In this document: one piece after another, positions 24,382 to 32,890 of the stretch
Numbering within the stretch: the stretch's first letter is position 1
How the letters are laid out: each line of letters starts with the position of its first letter
Assembly (NCBI RefSeq): GCF_000265205.3
Contig: NC_018000.1
Coordinates: forward strand, 3,224,001 to 3,288,000
Direction: 5' to 3'
DNA: 64,000 nt
DNA from: Sinorhizobium fredii USDA 257
GTDB taxonomy: Bacteria; Pseudomonadota; Alphaproteobacteria; Rhizobiales; Rhizobiaceae
The notes under the pieces: model-generated
Told to the model about the DNA's origin: nothing
Databases searched by the model: none
Seen by the model: the letters and a program-made list of their open reading frames with translations, nothing else
Position numbers and translations under genes: made by a program

Positions 24382-26184
24382 ATGAAACGAATTCTTTCAA
24401 TGCTTGCCTTGATGTCGATAGGCGGTGCGCATGTCGCCCTCGCCAACTCGGAACTGCAGAAGCAAATCGATGACCCCAATCAATGGGCCATCCAAACCGG
24501 CGACTACGCCAATCTGCGCTACTCCAAGCTCGACCAAATCAACAAGGATAACGTCGACAAACTACAGGTGGCGTGGACTTTCTCGACCGGTGTTCTGCGC
24601 GGTCATGAAGGCTCGCCGCTGGTCGTCGGCGACATCATGTATGTCCATACGCCGTTCCCGAATACGGTTTATGCGCTGGATCTCAGCAAAGAGGGCCAGA
24701 TCATCTGGAAATACGAGCCGAAGCAGGATTCGGAAGTCATACCCGTCATGTGTTGCGACACCGTCAACCGGGGCGTGGCCTATGCGGATAACAAGATCTT
24801 CCTGCATCAGGCAGATACGACCGTGGTCGCACTGGACGCCAAGACCGGCAAGGTGCTCTGGAGCGTCAAGAACGGCGATCCGGCCAAGGGCGAGACCAAT
24901 ACTGCCACCGTTCTTCCGGTGAAGGACAAGGTCATCGTCGGCATCTCCGGCGGTGAGTTCGGGGTTCGCGGTTCCGTGACGGCCTATTCGATGGCCGATG
25001 GCAAGCTCCTGTGGCGCGGTTATTCCATGGGCCCGGACAGCGACACGCTGATGGATCCTGAAAAGACCACTCATCTCGGCAAGCCGGTCGGCAAGGACTC
25101 AGGCCTCACCACCTGGGAAGGCGATCAGTGGAAGATCGGCGGTGGCACGACCTGGGGCTGGTATTCCTATGATCCCGAAGAGAACCTGATGTATTACGGA
25201 TCGGGTAACCCTTCGACCTGGAACCCGACCCAACGGCCCGGCGACAACCGCTGGTCGATGACCATCTGGGCGCGCGATGTCGACACCGGCATGGCCAAAT
25301 GGGTCTATCAGATGACGCCGCATGACGAATGGGATTATGACGGCATCAACGAAATGATCCTGACCGAGCAGAAGATCGGCGACACGGATCGCAAGCTGCT
25401 GACCCATTTCGACCGCAACGGCTTTGGCTATACTCTGGATCGTGTCAACGGCGAGTTGCTGGTGGCAGAGAAATACGATCCCACCGTCAACTGGGCGACT
25501 GAAGTCGTCATGGACCCGAAGTCAGACCAGTATGGCCGGCCGCAGGTGGTGTCGCAGTATTCGACCGAGCAGAATGGCGAGGACACCAACACGACCGGCG
25601 TCTGCCCGGCCGCGCTCGGCACCAAGGACCAGCAGCCCGCGGCCTACTCGCCGAAGACCGAGCTGTTCTACGTGCCGACCAACCACGTCTGCATGGACTA
25701 CGAACCGTTCCGGGTAAGCTACACCGCCGGTCAGCCCTATGTCGGCGCCACGCTGTCGATGTATCCGCCGAAGGATAGCCACGGAGGCATGGGCAACTTC
25801 ATTGCCTGGGACAACAAGGAAGGCAAGATCAAGTGGTCGCTGCCAGAACCGTTCTCCGTCTGGTCGGGCGCTCTGGCAACGGCAGGTGACGTGGTCTTCT
25901 ACGGAACGCTCGAGGGCTATCTGAAGGCGGTCGACGCCGCGACGGGCAAGGAGCTCTATCGCTTCAAGACGCCTTCCGGAGTGATCGGCAACGTGATGAC
26001 CTATTCCCATGGCGGCAAGCAGTATGTGGCCGTGCTTTCGGGTGTCGGTGGTTGGGCGGGTATCGGCCTGGCGGCCGGCTTGACCAACCCGACTGATGGT
26101 CTCGGAGCCGTCGGCGGCTACTCGGCCCTCAGCAACTATACTGCGCTGGGTGGCACGCTCACCGTGTTCTCGCTGCCGAAGTAA
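24382..26184 (+). CDS. xoxF: lanthanide-dependent PQQ methanol dehydrogenase XoxF
   Basis: 600 residues with signal peptide ([21 protein letters not shown]) and eight-bladed PQQ propeller repeats. The diagnostic segment [12 protein letters not shown] carries catalytic D318 and, two residues on, D320, the extra aspartate that separates lanthanide-binding XoxF from calcium MxaF (alanine there). Vicinal cysteines C124-C125 ([10 protein letters not shown]) form the ring disulfide next to PQQ. It oxidises methanol in the periplasm, passing electrons to XoxG. Good ribosome binding site AGAGGAGG before the ATG. Sequence resembles the XoxF5 group. Confidence 0.97.
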   Translation: MKRILSMLALMSIGGAHVALANSELQKQIDDPNQWAIQTGDYANLRYSKLDQINKDNVDKLQVAWTFSTGVLRGHEGSPLVVGDIMYVHTPFPNTVYALDLSKEGQIIWKYEPKQDSEVIPVMCCDTVNRGVAYADNKIFLHQADTTVVALDAKTGKVLWSVKNGDPAKGETNTATVLPVKDKVIVGISGGEFGVRGSVTAYSMADGKLLWRGYSMGPDSDTLMDPEKTTHLGKPVGKDSGLTTWEGDQWKIGGGTTWGWYSYDPEENLMYYGSGNPSTWNPTQRPGDNRWSMTIWARDVDTGMAKWVYQMTPHDEWDYDGINEMILTEQKIGDTDRKLLTHFDRNGFGYTLDRVNGELLVAEKYDPTVNWATEVVMDPKSDQYGRPQVVSQYSTEQNGEDTNTTGVCPAALGTKDQQPAAYSPKTELFYVPTNHVCMDYEPFRVSYTAGQPYVGATLSMYPPKDSHGGMGNFIAWDNKEGKIKWSLPEPFSVWSGALATAGDVVFYGTLEGYLKAVDAATGKELYRFKTPSGVIGNVMTYSHGGKQYVAVLSGVGGWAGIGLAAGLTNPTDGLGAVGGYSALSNYTALGGTLTVFSLPK

Positions 26185-26197
26185 AGGCACGCCCAGG

Positions 26198-26233
26198 GAA
26201 TTGGCGCGGGTTCATGAAAGCCCGCGCCAATTC
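26198..26233 (+). terminator. strong intercistronic hairpin between xoxF and xoxG
   Basis: Perfect 13-bp stem GAATTGGCGCGGG / CCCGCGCCAATTC with a 10-nt loop, 13 bp after the xoxF stop. It lacks a T-run, so it is more likely an mRNA-stabilising or partial read-through element that raises xoxF transcript over xoxGJ than a full terminator. Confidence 0.75.
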
Positions 26234-26257
26234 GTTCTCTGCCTAAAAGGACGTAAG

Positions 26258-26794
26258 ATGACCAGAATCAGACCAGCACTGCCGATGATCTTCGCCGTGT
26301 GGACGCTTATGGCCGGCGCCGCCGGCGCACAGGACGCCCCGGCGGCTACGGACAATATCACCGCTGTCCGCGACGAAAATGGGCGCTACTACACCGCCGA
26401 TGACGTTCCCACCTTCAATATTGCCAAGGATGGCACGGTCGACTGGATGACCTATTCGGGCTTTCGCCGCTATCACTCCGAATGTCATGTCTGTCATGGT
26501 CCAGAGGGCGAAGGCTCGAGCTATGCGCCAGCCTTGAAGAAGTCCGCGATAACCATGGACTACTACGCTTTCGTCGATGTCGTCACGAACGGACGAAAGA
26601 AGGTGAATGTTGCCGAGCATTCGGTGATGCCCGCCTTTGGTCAGAACGTCAACGTGATGTGTTATCTCGATGACATCTACACCTATTTGAAGGCGCGCGG
26701 AGCCGATGCCCTGCCGCGGGGACGCCCGGCCAAAAAGGAACCGAAATCCGATGCGATCCGAGATGCTGAAAACGATTGCCTCGGCCGCGATTAG
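26258..26794 (+). CDS. xoxG: XoxG cytochrome c (methanol dehydrogenase electron acceptor)
   Basis: 178 residues from the ATG at 26258 (AAAAGGA upstream). Signal peptide ending GAAGAQ, single haem site C76-H-V-C79-H80 (SECHVCHGPEGEGSSYAPAL) and a methionine ligand in HSVMPAFG. The size and its place just after xoxF identify the dedicated XoxG (cL-like) electron acceptor. The 3' end overlaps xoxJ by 44 bp. Confidence 0.93.
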   Translation: MTRIRPALPMIFAVWTLMAGAAGAQDAPAATDNITAVRDENGRYYTADDVPTFNIAKDGTVDWMTYSGFRRYHSECHVCHGPEGEGSSYAPALKKSAITMDYYAFVDVVTNGRKKVNVAEHSVMPAFGQNVNVMCYLDDIYTYLKARGADALPRGRPAKKEPKSDAIRDAENDCLGRD

Positions 26795-27620
26795 CCTCGC
26801 TGCAGCCGCCGGCATTCTGCTGCTGGCGGTTGCCTCGACGACGCCGGCGGCGGCCCAGACGTCGGACCTGGTATCGAAACAGGCGTTTCGTGTCTGTGCC
26901 GATCCGGCCAATCTGCCGATGTCGGATCGCTCAGGTAAAGGGTTCGAGAACAGGATCGCCGAACTGATGGCATCGAGGCTCGGACTGCCGCTCGAATACA
27001 CCTGGTTTCCCATGGCGACCGGCTTTATTCGCAAGACGCTGCAAGCCAATGCTTGCGATGTGGTCATCGGTTATGCCCAGGGCGACGAACTGGTATTGAA
27101 CACCAACCACTACTACACCTCGGCCTATGTGCTGATCGTCGCGTCTAGCAGTCCGCTGGCAGGCGTCACGACTCTGGCCGACCCTCTTCTCAAGGACAAG
27201 CGGATCGGCGTCATCGCGGGAACTCCGCCGGCTACGCATGTGGCAAGAAACGGACTGATGCCGAAGGCGAAGGGATACCATCTGATGGTCGACCGGCGCT
27301 ACGAGGATCCGGCTGAAGAGATGCTGGCCGACCTGAAATCCGGTGCCATTGACGCGGCCATCCTCTGGGGCCCGATCGGCGCCCCGCTGGTCAAGGCGAG
27401 TCATCCGGAGTTGAAAGTGACGCCGCTCTTGTCGGAGCCGACTTCGCCGAAGCTCTTCTACCGCATCACCATGGGCGTGCGGCAGGGCGAGAAAGTCTGG
27501 GAGCGCAAGCTGAATTCCCTGATCCGCCGAAACCAGTCCGCGATCAACGCCATTCTCGCAGAGGCGGGTGTGCCGCTCCTGAACGACATGGGCACGGGAC
27601 CGCTCGAGCTGCCAAACTGA
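26751..27620 (+). CDS. xoxJ: XoxJ periplasmic binding-like protein
   Basis: 289 residues from the ATG at 26751. Signal peptide ending PAAAQ, then a type II solute-binding fold (VCADPANLPMSD, GYAQGDELVLNT, IGVIAGTPPATHVA, AILWGPIGAPL), as in MoxJ/XoxJ. XoxJ is needed for methanol dehydrogenase maturation or activation rather than transport. There is no permease beside it. Overlaps xoxG by 44 bp. A later ATG at 26763 is also possible. Confidence 0.92.
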   Translation: MRSEMLKTIASAAISLAAAAGILLLAVASTTPAAAQTSDLVSKQAFRVCADPANLPMSDRSGKGFENRIAELMASRLGLPLEYTWFPMATGFIRKTLQANACDVVIGYAQGDELVLNTNHYYTSAYVLIVASSSPLAGVTTLADPLLKDKRIGVIAGTPPATHVARNGLMPKAKGYHLMVDRRYEDPAEEMLADLKSGAIDAAILWGPIGAPLVKASHPELKVTPLLSEPTSPKLFYRITMGVRQGEKVWERKLNSLIRRNQSAINAILAEAGVPLLNDMGTGPLELPN

Positions 27621-27726
27621 TCCGCCTGCGCCTTCTTTCCTATTTCCTGCTTATCGACCGTCCGGCGGGCTCCCTGACACGGTGCGCCACGATCTCGGCC
27701 CTGAAGCCGGGTGGGCGGTGAAACGG

Positions 27727-28725
27727 TCACCGCCACATGGAGGGGGCCGCGACATCACCGGGCGCCGGCGCCAGAAAGCGTCCGAAAGCGCGCGGTCCGT
27801 CGCCGGTGGCGATCTCGCCAATAACCTTCAGACTGTTGGAGTCGATTACCGTGAGGCTGTTTGAAAACCAGTTCGCCACGACGATCTGACGACCGTCCGT
27901 CGATGTATCGATGCCCTCCGGATACTCGCCGGTATTGATGACGGCGACTGCGGCCAGGCTTTGCGCGTCGAAGACGCTGACGCTGTCGTCATATTGGTTG
28001 GTGACGAAACCTCGTCCCGAGGCAAAGGCCACGGCATAGGGTCGTTCGCGGGTCTCGGCATGGCCAAGGACCCGACCGCTGACGGGATCGACGGCCGTTA
28101 CCGTATTGCTGCCGACATCTGCGGAAAACAGCCGGCCATTCGGCGAAAACGTCACACCGAACGGACGCGATCCGACAGTTACCCGATGTCGAAGCGTCAG
28201 CGTTTCAGCATCGAAAATCGAAACCTGATTGGCATCCCGGTCGGCAGTCGCCAGCCACTTTCCGTCGGGGGATAGTGCAAGGCCGGCCGGCGCGCTGCCG
28301 GTTGAAAGCACCTTCAATGTGGCAAGGCTATCAGCGGCGATGACAAAGACGCGCGCACTGTACCAGTCCGATACGAAGACCCGGCCGCGCCGTTCGTCAA
28401 CCGCAACGCCGATCGGCCCGCCCTCAAGCCTCCGCTCGGCGACCGGCGCGCCGGCGGGCATGCCATAGCGGCGCAGCACCTTGCTGTCCGGGCTGACGGT
28501 GAAAACGGCAGCAAGCCCGGGCGCGACGGCGATGCCGGCCGGCTGGCCTGGTACTGAGATCCGCTCGACCTCTACCATTCGGTCGAGATCGATCACGCTG
28601 AGATCGCTCGACGACTGGTTGGTGACATAGGCATAGTCGGCGAAGGCGCTGCCCGGCGTCGTCAGACCGACGAGCACCGCGGCAAGGAGGAGGCGACTAT
28701 TTGCCGAACTTCTTTTCGAGCGCAT
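27727..28725 (-). CDS. exported YVTN beta-propeller protein, PQQ system
   Basis: 332 residues from the ATG at 28725 with a signal peptide (LLLAAVLVGLTTPGSAFA). Seven repeats of the YVTN/NHL-like type (YVTNQSSSDLSVIDL, FVSDWYSARVFVIAADS, FVTNQYDDSVSVFDA, VVANWFSNSLTVID). It overlaps the upstream SRPBCC gene by 29 bp. A paralogous propeller lies at 31064. Such propellers accompany PQQ alcohol dehydrogenases and lut-type clusters. A scaffold or metal/cofactor-binding role is inferred only from context. Confidence 0.85.
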   Translation of the reverse strand: MRSKRSSANSRLLLAAVLVGLTTPGSAFADYAYVTNQSSSDLSVIDLDRMVEVERISVPGQPAGIAVAPGLAAVFTVSPDSKVLRRYGMPAGAPVAERRLEGGPIGVAVDERRGRVFVSDWYSARVFVIAADSLATLKVLSTGSAPAGLALSPDGKWLATADRDANQVSIFDAETLTLRHRVTVGSRPFGVTFSPNGRLFSADVGSNTVTAVDPVSGRVLGHAETRERPYAVAFASGRGFVTNQYDDSVSVFDAQSLAAVAVINTGEYPEGIDTSTDGRQIVVANWFSNSLTVIDSNSLKVIGEIATGDGPRAFGRFLAPAPGDVAAPSMWR

Positions 28726-29242
28726 CGAGGCCGGCCTTGTAGACTGCGCCAACAGCGGCAAGGGCGGCCTCGTCGTTCAGGTTGGCGGGGGGATCATTGT
28801 TCGGATAGCCGCGATAGAAGGCGCCCTTCCATTCGATATGCGAGCCGCCGCCGGCCTTCGGCGTCACCGTCAGGTGCGCGGAATAGTTGGTGACCGGCAA
28901 CACTGACACGTCGACATCGGTAATCCTGTAGGAATAGGACATTTTCGCCGCATCATACTTGTAGAGGACCTCGGAGATTGTCGGGCCTTCGGCCTCTTTG
29001 AGCGTCAGCACGCGGGTCGCGTCAAGCGCGTTGCCACCCTGGCCCGTGGTCGAGAACACGGCCGGGTGCCAGCTCATATTCTGGAAATTGCCGATCACCG
29101 CCCAGACGGCATCCGGTGCTGCCGCGACATCGACCGAGAGCACCAGCTTCTGGCGTGTCGGACCATGGGCAAGGACTGTACTTGGCAACAACAGCAGGAA
29201 TGTCAGCAGGAGATGACCGAGATACCGCATGAAACGCCTCAC
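28697..29242 (-). CDS. exported SRPBCC-fold protein
   Basis: 181 residues with a signal peptide (LLLTFLLLLPSTVLAHG). The mature part fits an SRPBCC/START-like ligand-binding fold (VDVAAAPDAVWAVIGNFQNM SWHP near the start; SHIEWKGAFYRGYPNN; a C-terminal helix ending LDALEKKFGK). Secreted SRPBCC proteins occur in lanthanide-utilisation clusters. Ligand unknown. Overlaps both neighbours (ATGA with 29239, 29 bp with 27727), so the three form one minus-strand operon. Confidence 0.8.
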   Translation of the reverse strand: MRRFMRYLGHLLLTFLLLLPSTVLAHGPTRQKLVLSVDVAAAPDAVWAVIGNFQNMSWHPAVFSTTGQGGNALDATRVLTLKEAEGPTISEVLYKYDAAKMSYSYRITDVDVSVLPVTNYSAHLTVTPKAGGGSHIEWKGAFYRGYPNNDPPANLNDEAALAAVGAVYKAGLDALEKKFGK

Positions 29243-29748
29243 GATTTGAAGAAGTGGTTGTTCAGGATGTAGCGCATGCCGCGCAGCCAGCTGTCGTCAG
29301 TATTCGACCGGATGTCGACCGCAAGGCCACGCCGTTTCTCGCCGGAACGTGCGTCGCGCAGCACGAGATTGATCGATAGGACGAGGTTGGAGACCTTCCG
29401 CACTTCGCCGACCAGCACATAGTCGGCGCCGAGCCGGGCGGCCATGCGCACGTCGCAGCCGTAGCAGTCGGCCGGGTTGACTGTGGCGGCAAGCTCGGTC
29501 GCCACGGGATCATTCGAGAGGACGACGAAACCTTCGTCGACGAATCGATCGCGCGTGGCACTCTTCAGGAGTTCGATCCGCGCTGTTTCGTCGGCGCGCA
29601 CACCATTATAGGCGCCTTCCGTCGAGAGATCGATGAAGGTCAGGCCAAGGAACGCCACCTTGGCGCCCGGCATCAGCGGCTTCTCCGGCGCTGCCGAAGC
29701 AAGCGTCGGCGACAAGGCGAGCACAAGGGCGACCAGGATGCGTTGCAT
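29239..29748 (-). CDS. exported DUF3280-type protein
   Basis: 169 residues from the ATG at 29748. Signal peptide (LVALVLALSPTLASA) and a mature domain with KVAFLGLTFIDLSTEGAYNG, CYGCDVRMAARLGADYVLVG and a final amphipathic helix. These motifs fit the DUF3280/DUF2380 family, found near PQQ dehydrogenases. Two cysteines in the CYGC arrangement could bind a metal or form a disulfide. First gene of the three-gene minus operon divergent from the binding-protein gene at 29875. Confidence 0.78.
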   Translation of the reverse strand: MQRILVALVLALSPTLASAAPEKPLMPGAKVAFLGLTFIDLSTEGAYNGVRADETARIELLKSATRDRFVDEGFVVLSNDPVATELAATVNPADCYGCDVRMAARLGADYVLVGEVRKVSNLVLSINLVLRDARSGEKRRGLAVDIRSNTDDSWLRGMRYILNNHFFKS

Positions 29749-29874
29749 AAGGCTCAGCCTAGCACAGGCATTTTTCGAGACTACGCTCCATAAGTCTCGG
29801 TTTTGCTGTACAAATTGCGCTGCTAATCTCCTCTTCCAGAGGAGTGTCCGGAAGATTGGGAGGTCGTCCCGGCG
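29749..29874. promoter_or_regulatory. divergent promoter region of the lut-like genes
   Basis: 126 bp between divergent exported-protein operons. It contains a 6-bp hairpin CTCCTC-TTCCA-GAGGAG at 29828-29844 in the leader of the plus-strand gene and AT-rich stretches suited to promoters in both directions. No known operator recognised. Confidence 0.45.
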
Positions 29875-31062
29875 ATGTCTAACCTGTCGCTTGCGCTTGC
29901 CGCCTTTTGGGTGGCGATGCTTGTTGCGTCCCCTATGCGGGCGGCGGATGTAAAGACGGCCGTGCTGCGGATCGATCGAGTGGTTGGACCGCCGATCTCT
30001 CGGCTCGACGCGCCGCCTGCCGACCTGGGCTTTGCCGGCGCCATGCTGGGGAACGAAGACAACAGGACGACCGGCGCCTTCACCGGCATGGAGTATACGG
30101 TGAAAACGCAGGCGGTGGCCCCGGACAAGGCAGCAGCGGCACTCAATGCGTTGAGGGCCGAGGGTATCGGCCTCATTGCGGTGATCGCCGAAGGGGAGAC
30201 CCTGAAGGCGCTGTCCGACAGGGCCGGGCCGGAGGTGTTGCTTATGAACGCAGGCGCCCGCGACGACGCGCTGCGCGATGCCGACTGCCGGGCCAATGTG
30301 CTGCATGTCTCGCCGAGCCGCTCCATGCTCAGCGACAGTGTCGTCCAGTTTCTCATGTGGAAGAAATGGTCGCGTATCCTGCTTATCCACGGCTCGCACC
30401 CGGAAGACAAGCTGCTGGCCGACAGCTATCGCAAATCGGCTGCCAAATTCGGCGCGAAGATTGTCGAGGAGCGCGAGTTCGTCGACACCGGCGGAGGCCG
30501 CCGCACGGATACTGGCCATGTCATGGTACAAAAACAAATCCCCGTTTTTACACAGGATGCCGAGGATTATGACGTGATTATCGCGGCCGATGAGGCCGGC
30601 GTTTTCGCACCCTATTTGCCTTATCATACTTGGGATCCGAGACCTGTGGCAGGATCGGCGGGCCTTCGCCCGGTGTCCTGGCATGCCGCTCATGAAGCCT
30701 GGGGCGCGACCCAGTTTCAACGCCGCTTCGAGAAGTTGACCGGCCGCAACATGCGCGAGGAGGACTACCAGGCCTGGCTCGCCATGCGCGTGATTGGCGA
30801 GGTCGTGACGCGATCCGGCAAGGCTGATCCGGCGAGCGTGCGGGCCTATGCCCTTTCGGCGGAGTTCGAATTGGCTGCGTTCAAGGGCCAGAAGCTGACC
30901 TTCCGCTCCTGGAACGGACAACTGCGCCAGCCAATCCTTTTGACCGAGGGCCGGGTAACAGTTTCCGTGTCGCCGCAGGACGGCTACCTGCACCAGCACT
31001 CGCCGCTCGACACGCTGGGCATCGATGCGCCCGAAACCGCCTGCCATGCCTTTGGAGGATAG
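29875..31062 (+). CDS. periplasmic binding protein of the PQQ alcohol dehydrogenase system (LutA-like)
   Basis: 395 residues with a signal sequence (LALAAFWVAMLVASPMRAA) and a type I periplasmic-binding fold (VLRIDRVVGPPISRLDAPPA, GADMIIG-like middle, FVDTGGGRRTDTGHV, DYDVIIAADEAG). It belongs to the ABC substrate-binding family specifically associated with PQQ-dependent alcohol dehydrogenases, the family of LutA in methylotroph lanthanide clusters. Its ABC partner is probably the ATPase/permease pair at 35248-36764. Ligand not established; lanthanide-related by analogy. Confidence 0.88.
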   Translation: MSNLSLALAAFWVAMLVASPMRAADVKTAVLRIDRVVGPPISRLDAPPADLGFAGAMLGNEDNRTTGAFTGMEYTVKTQAVAPDKAAAALNALRAEGIGLIAVIAEGETLKALSDRAGPEVLLMNAGARDDALRDADCRANVLHVSPSRSMLSDSVVQFLMWKKWSRILLIHGSHPEDKLLADSYRKSAAKFGAKIVEEREFVDTGGGRRTDTGHVMVQKQIPVFTQDAEDYDVIIAADEAGVFAPYLPYHTWDPRPVAGSAGLRPVSWHAAHEAWGATQFQRRFEKLTGRNMREEDYQAWLAMRVIGEVVTRSGKADPASVRAYALSAEFELAAFKGQKLTFRSWNGQLRQPILLTEGRVTVSVSPQDGYLHQHSPLDTLGIDAPETACHAFGG

Positions 31063-31063
31063 A

Positions 31064-32038
31064 ATGCCGAGATCCGTACTGGTGCTCGTGCCAGCCTTTC
31101 TGTTGTTTGCGGCTCCTGCCGAGGCCAACAAGGTTTTCGTGAGCAACGAGCGCGGCAACAGCGTGACCGTGCTCGACAGCCAAAGCTGGGAGGTGATCGC
31201 CACATTTCCGGCCGGCAACAGGCCGCGCGGCATCACCATCAGCCCGGATGGCAAGGAACTCTATGTCTGTGCGTCGGATGATGACACCGTCCGGGTCTTC
31301 GATCCCGAGACCTACAAGGAGTTGCACACGCTGCCGTCTGGCCCGGATCCGGAACTTTTCGCCCTCGATCCCAAGGGAAATCCGCTCTACATCGCCAACG
31401 AGGACGACAATCTGGTCACCGTCGTCGACGTCAAGACACACCAGGTGCTGGCCGAGGTGCCGGTCGGCGTCGAACCGGAAGGTGTCGCGGTCAGTCCGGA
31501 TGCCAAGACCGTGATTAATACCTCCGAAACCACCAACATGGCGCATTTCATCGACGCCTCGACCTACAAGATCGTGCACAACGTGCTGGTGGACCAGCGG
31601 CCGCGCTATGCCGAGTTCACGGCCGACGGCAAGAAGCTTTACGTCAGTTCCGAGATCGGCGGCACGGTTTCTGTGATCGACTTGTCGGCATCCGAGCCGA
31701 AGATCGCCAAGAAGATCAGCTTTGCCGTGCCTGGCGTACTGCCGGAATGGTTGCAGCCCGTCGGCGTCAAGGCCACCAAGGACGGCTCGCGCATTTTCGT
31801 GGCGCTCGGCCCGGCCAACCGCGTCGCGGTCATCGACGGCGCGACGGATGAGGTTCTCGACTACCTGCTTGTCGGACAGCGGGTCTGGCAGATGGCATTC
31901 ACCCCGGGCGAGGAGTTCCTGATCACCACCAATGGCAATTCCAACGACGTTAGTATCATAGACGTCAAGGCGGAAAAGGTGCTCCGATCAGTGCAAGTCG
32001 GCGAGCAGCCCTGGGGCGTTGTGGTCGCTCCGAATTGA
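31064..32038 (+). CDS. exported YVTN beta-propeller protein (PQQ-associated)
   Basis: 324 residues from the ATG at 31064, whose GGAGG lies inside the stop region of the preceding gene. Signal peptide ending AEANK, then seven propeller repeats (FVSNERGNSVTVLDSQ, YVCASDDDTVRVFDPE, YIANEDDNLVTVVDVK, ITTNGNSNDVSIIDVK). It matches the PQQ-dependent catabolism-associated propeller family. It is a paralogue of 27727 and lies on the other side of the divergent promoter. Probably periplasmic. Confidence 0.88.
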   Translation: MPRSVLVLVPAFLLFAAPAEANKVFVSNERGNSVTVLDSQSWEVIATFPAGNRPRGITISPDGKELYVCASDDDTVRVFDPETYKELHTLPSGPDPELFALDPKGNPLYIANEDDNLVTVVDVKTHQVLAEVPVGVEPEGVAVSPDAKTVINTSETTNMAHFIDASTYKIVHNVLVDQRPRYAEFTADGKKLYVSSEIGGTVSVIDLSASEPKIAKKISFAVPGVLPEWLQPVGVKATKDGSRIFVALGPANRVAVIDGATDEVLDYLLVGQRVWQMAFTPGEEFLITTNGNSNDVSIIDVKAEKVLRSVQVGEQPWGVVVAPN

Positions 32039-32074
32039 GACGGCACTATGCATCGACACATTGGGAGGATCTTC

Positions 32075-32518
32075 ATGCATAAATGCGTTTTCGCGGCGCT
32101 GGCAGCGCTCTTCTCCGCAATCCCGGCCGTCGCGGCGCCGCTCTGCACCGACCTCGGCTTTGCCGGGTTGCTCGCCAAATGCAATCGCGGCGAGCCGATC
32201 GAGATCACGCTCGGCTCCGGCAAGCCGCTGGGCAAGGGTGCCGTCGCGTTGCAGTCCGGCGCCTATTACGAAATGCGCATCACGGCGGACGGCTCGGCGG
32301 AACTCGCCATTACCGGTGAGCCGTTCTTTCGGGCGATCTGGATGAACGAGATCGTCATCAACGGCATCGAAGTGCGCCCCATGGCGATCGACAGCCTCGA
32401 ATTCGACGAGGCGGGCACGGCGACCCTGTCCTTCATCGCCATAAAGCCGGGCAGCTATGAGGTGAGGATTCCGAACACGACAAGCGACAGCCAGAAAGTG
32501 GCGATTTCCATTCAGTGA
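32075..32518 (+). CDS. small exported cupredoxin-like hypothetical protein
   Basis: 147 residues from the ATG at 32075 (GGGAGGA upstream). Signal peptide ending AVAAP, then CTDLGFAGLLAKCNRGEPIE and a beta-sandwich-like remainder ending SYEVRIPNTTSDSQKVAISI. The shape recalls cupredoxin-like domains, but the full His-Cys-His copper set is not visible. It overlaps the next frame's upstream region. Function unknown. Confidence 0.72.
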   Translation: MHKCVFAALAALFSAIPAVAAPLCTDLGFAGLLAKCNRGEPIEITLGSGKPLGKGAVALQSGAYYEMRITADGSAELAITGEPFFRAIWMNEIVINGIEVRPMAIDSLEFDEAGTATLSFIAIKPGSYEVRIPNTTSDSQKVAISIQ

Positions 32519-32544
32519 CCAGATGGGGACAGGGAAGAAATGCG

Positions 32545-32802
32545 ATGAAAATCCGTTTGACGACCAGCGTCGTTCTTGCAGTTCTGCTTGGCGCGCCGTG
32601 GGGCCTGCGTGCCGAAGAGATCGCTGCCGACAAGCAGAAGGCGATAGGGGACATGCTCGCCACCATGAAATGCGAGGTTGACCCCGCCAATATCGAGGCG
32701 GGCGGCAAGGGCTACGAGCTCGACGATGTGTTCTGCAGCGATGGCCAATACGATTTGGAGCTCAATGCTGACCTCACCGTCGCCGATAAACGCAAGGAAT
32801 GA
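32545..32802 (+). CDS. small exported protein, PepSY-like
   Basis: 85 residues from the ATG at 32545 (AGGGAAGAA upstream). Signal peptide (VVLAVLLGAPWGLRAEE), then a ~60-residue mature part: helix ADKQKAIGDMLATMKCEVDP, then GYELDDVFCSDGQYDLELNA. Two cysteines could form a disulfide. The helix-strand pattern with ...YDLELNADLTV resembles half a PepSY domain. Conserved small periplasmic protein of unknown role. Confidence 0.7.
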   Translation: MKIRLTTSVVLAVLLGAPWGLRAEEIAADKQKAIGDMLATMKCEVDPANIEAGGKGYELDDVFCSDGQYDLELNADLTVADKRKE

Positions 32803-32890
32803 GTGCGGGCGCGAACTGAGTAGCGAAATCATATAGAGATCCGCTGGACGGCAAGGCAGAAACGAAGGCGGCAGTTTCGAGGGGAAGGCA

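Noticed and set aside
29239..31254. 671-codon minus-strand frame through the PQQ binding-protein gene
   Set aside because: Only the last 169 codons (from 29748) encode a signal peptide protein. The rest is antisense to the 29875 gene, which has clear family motifs.
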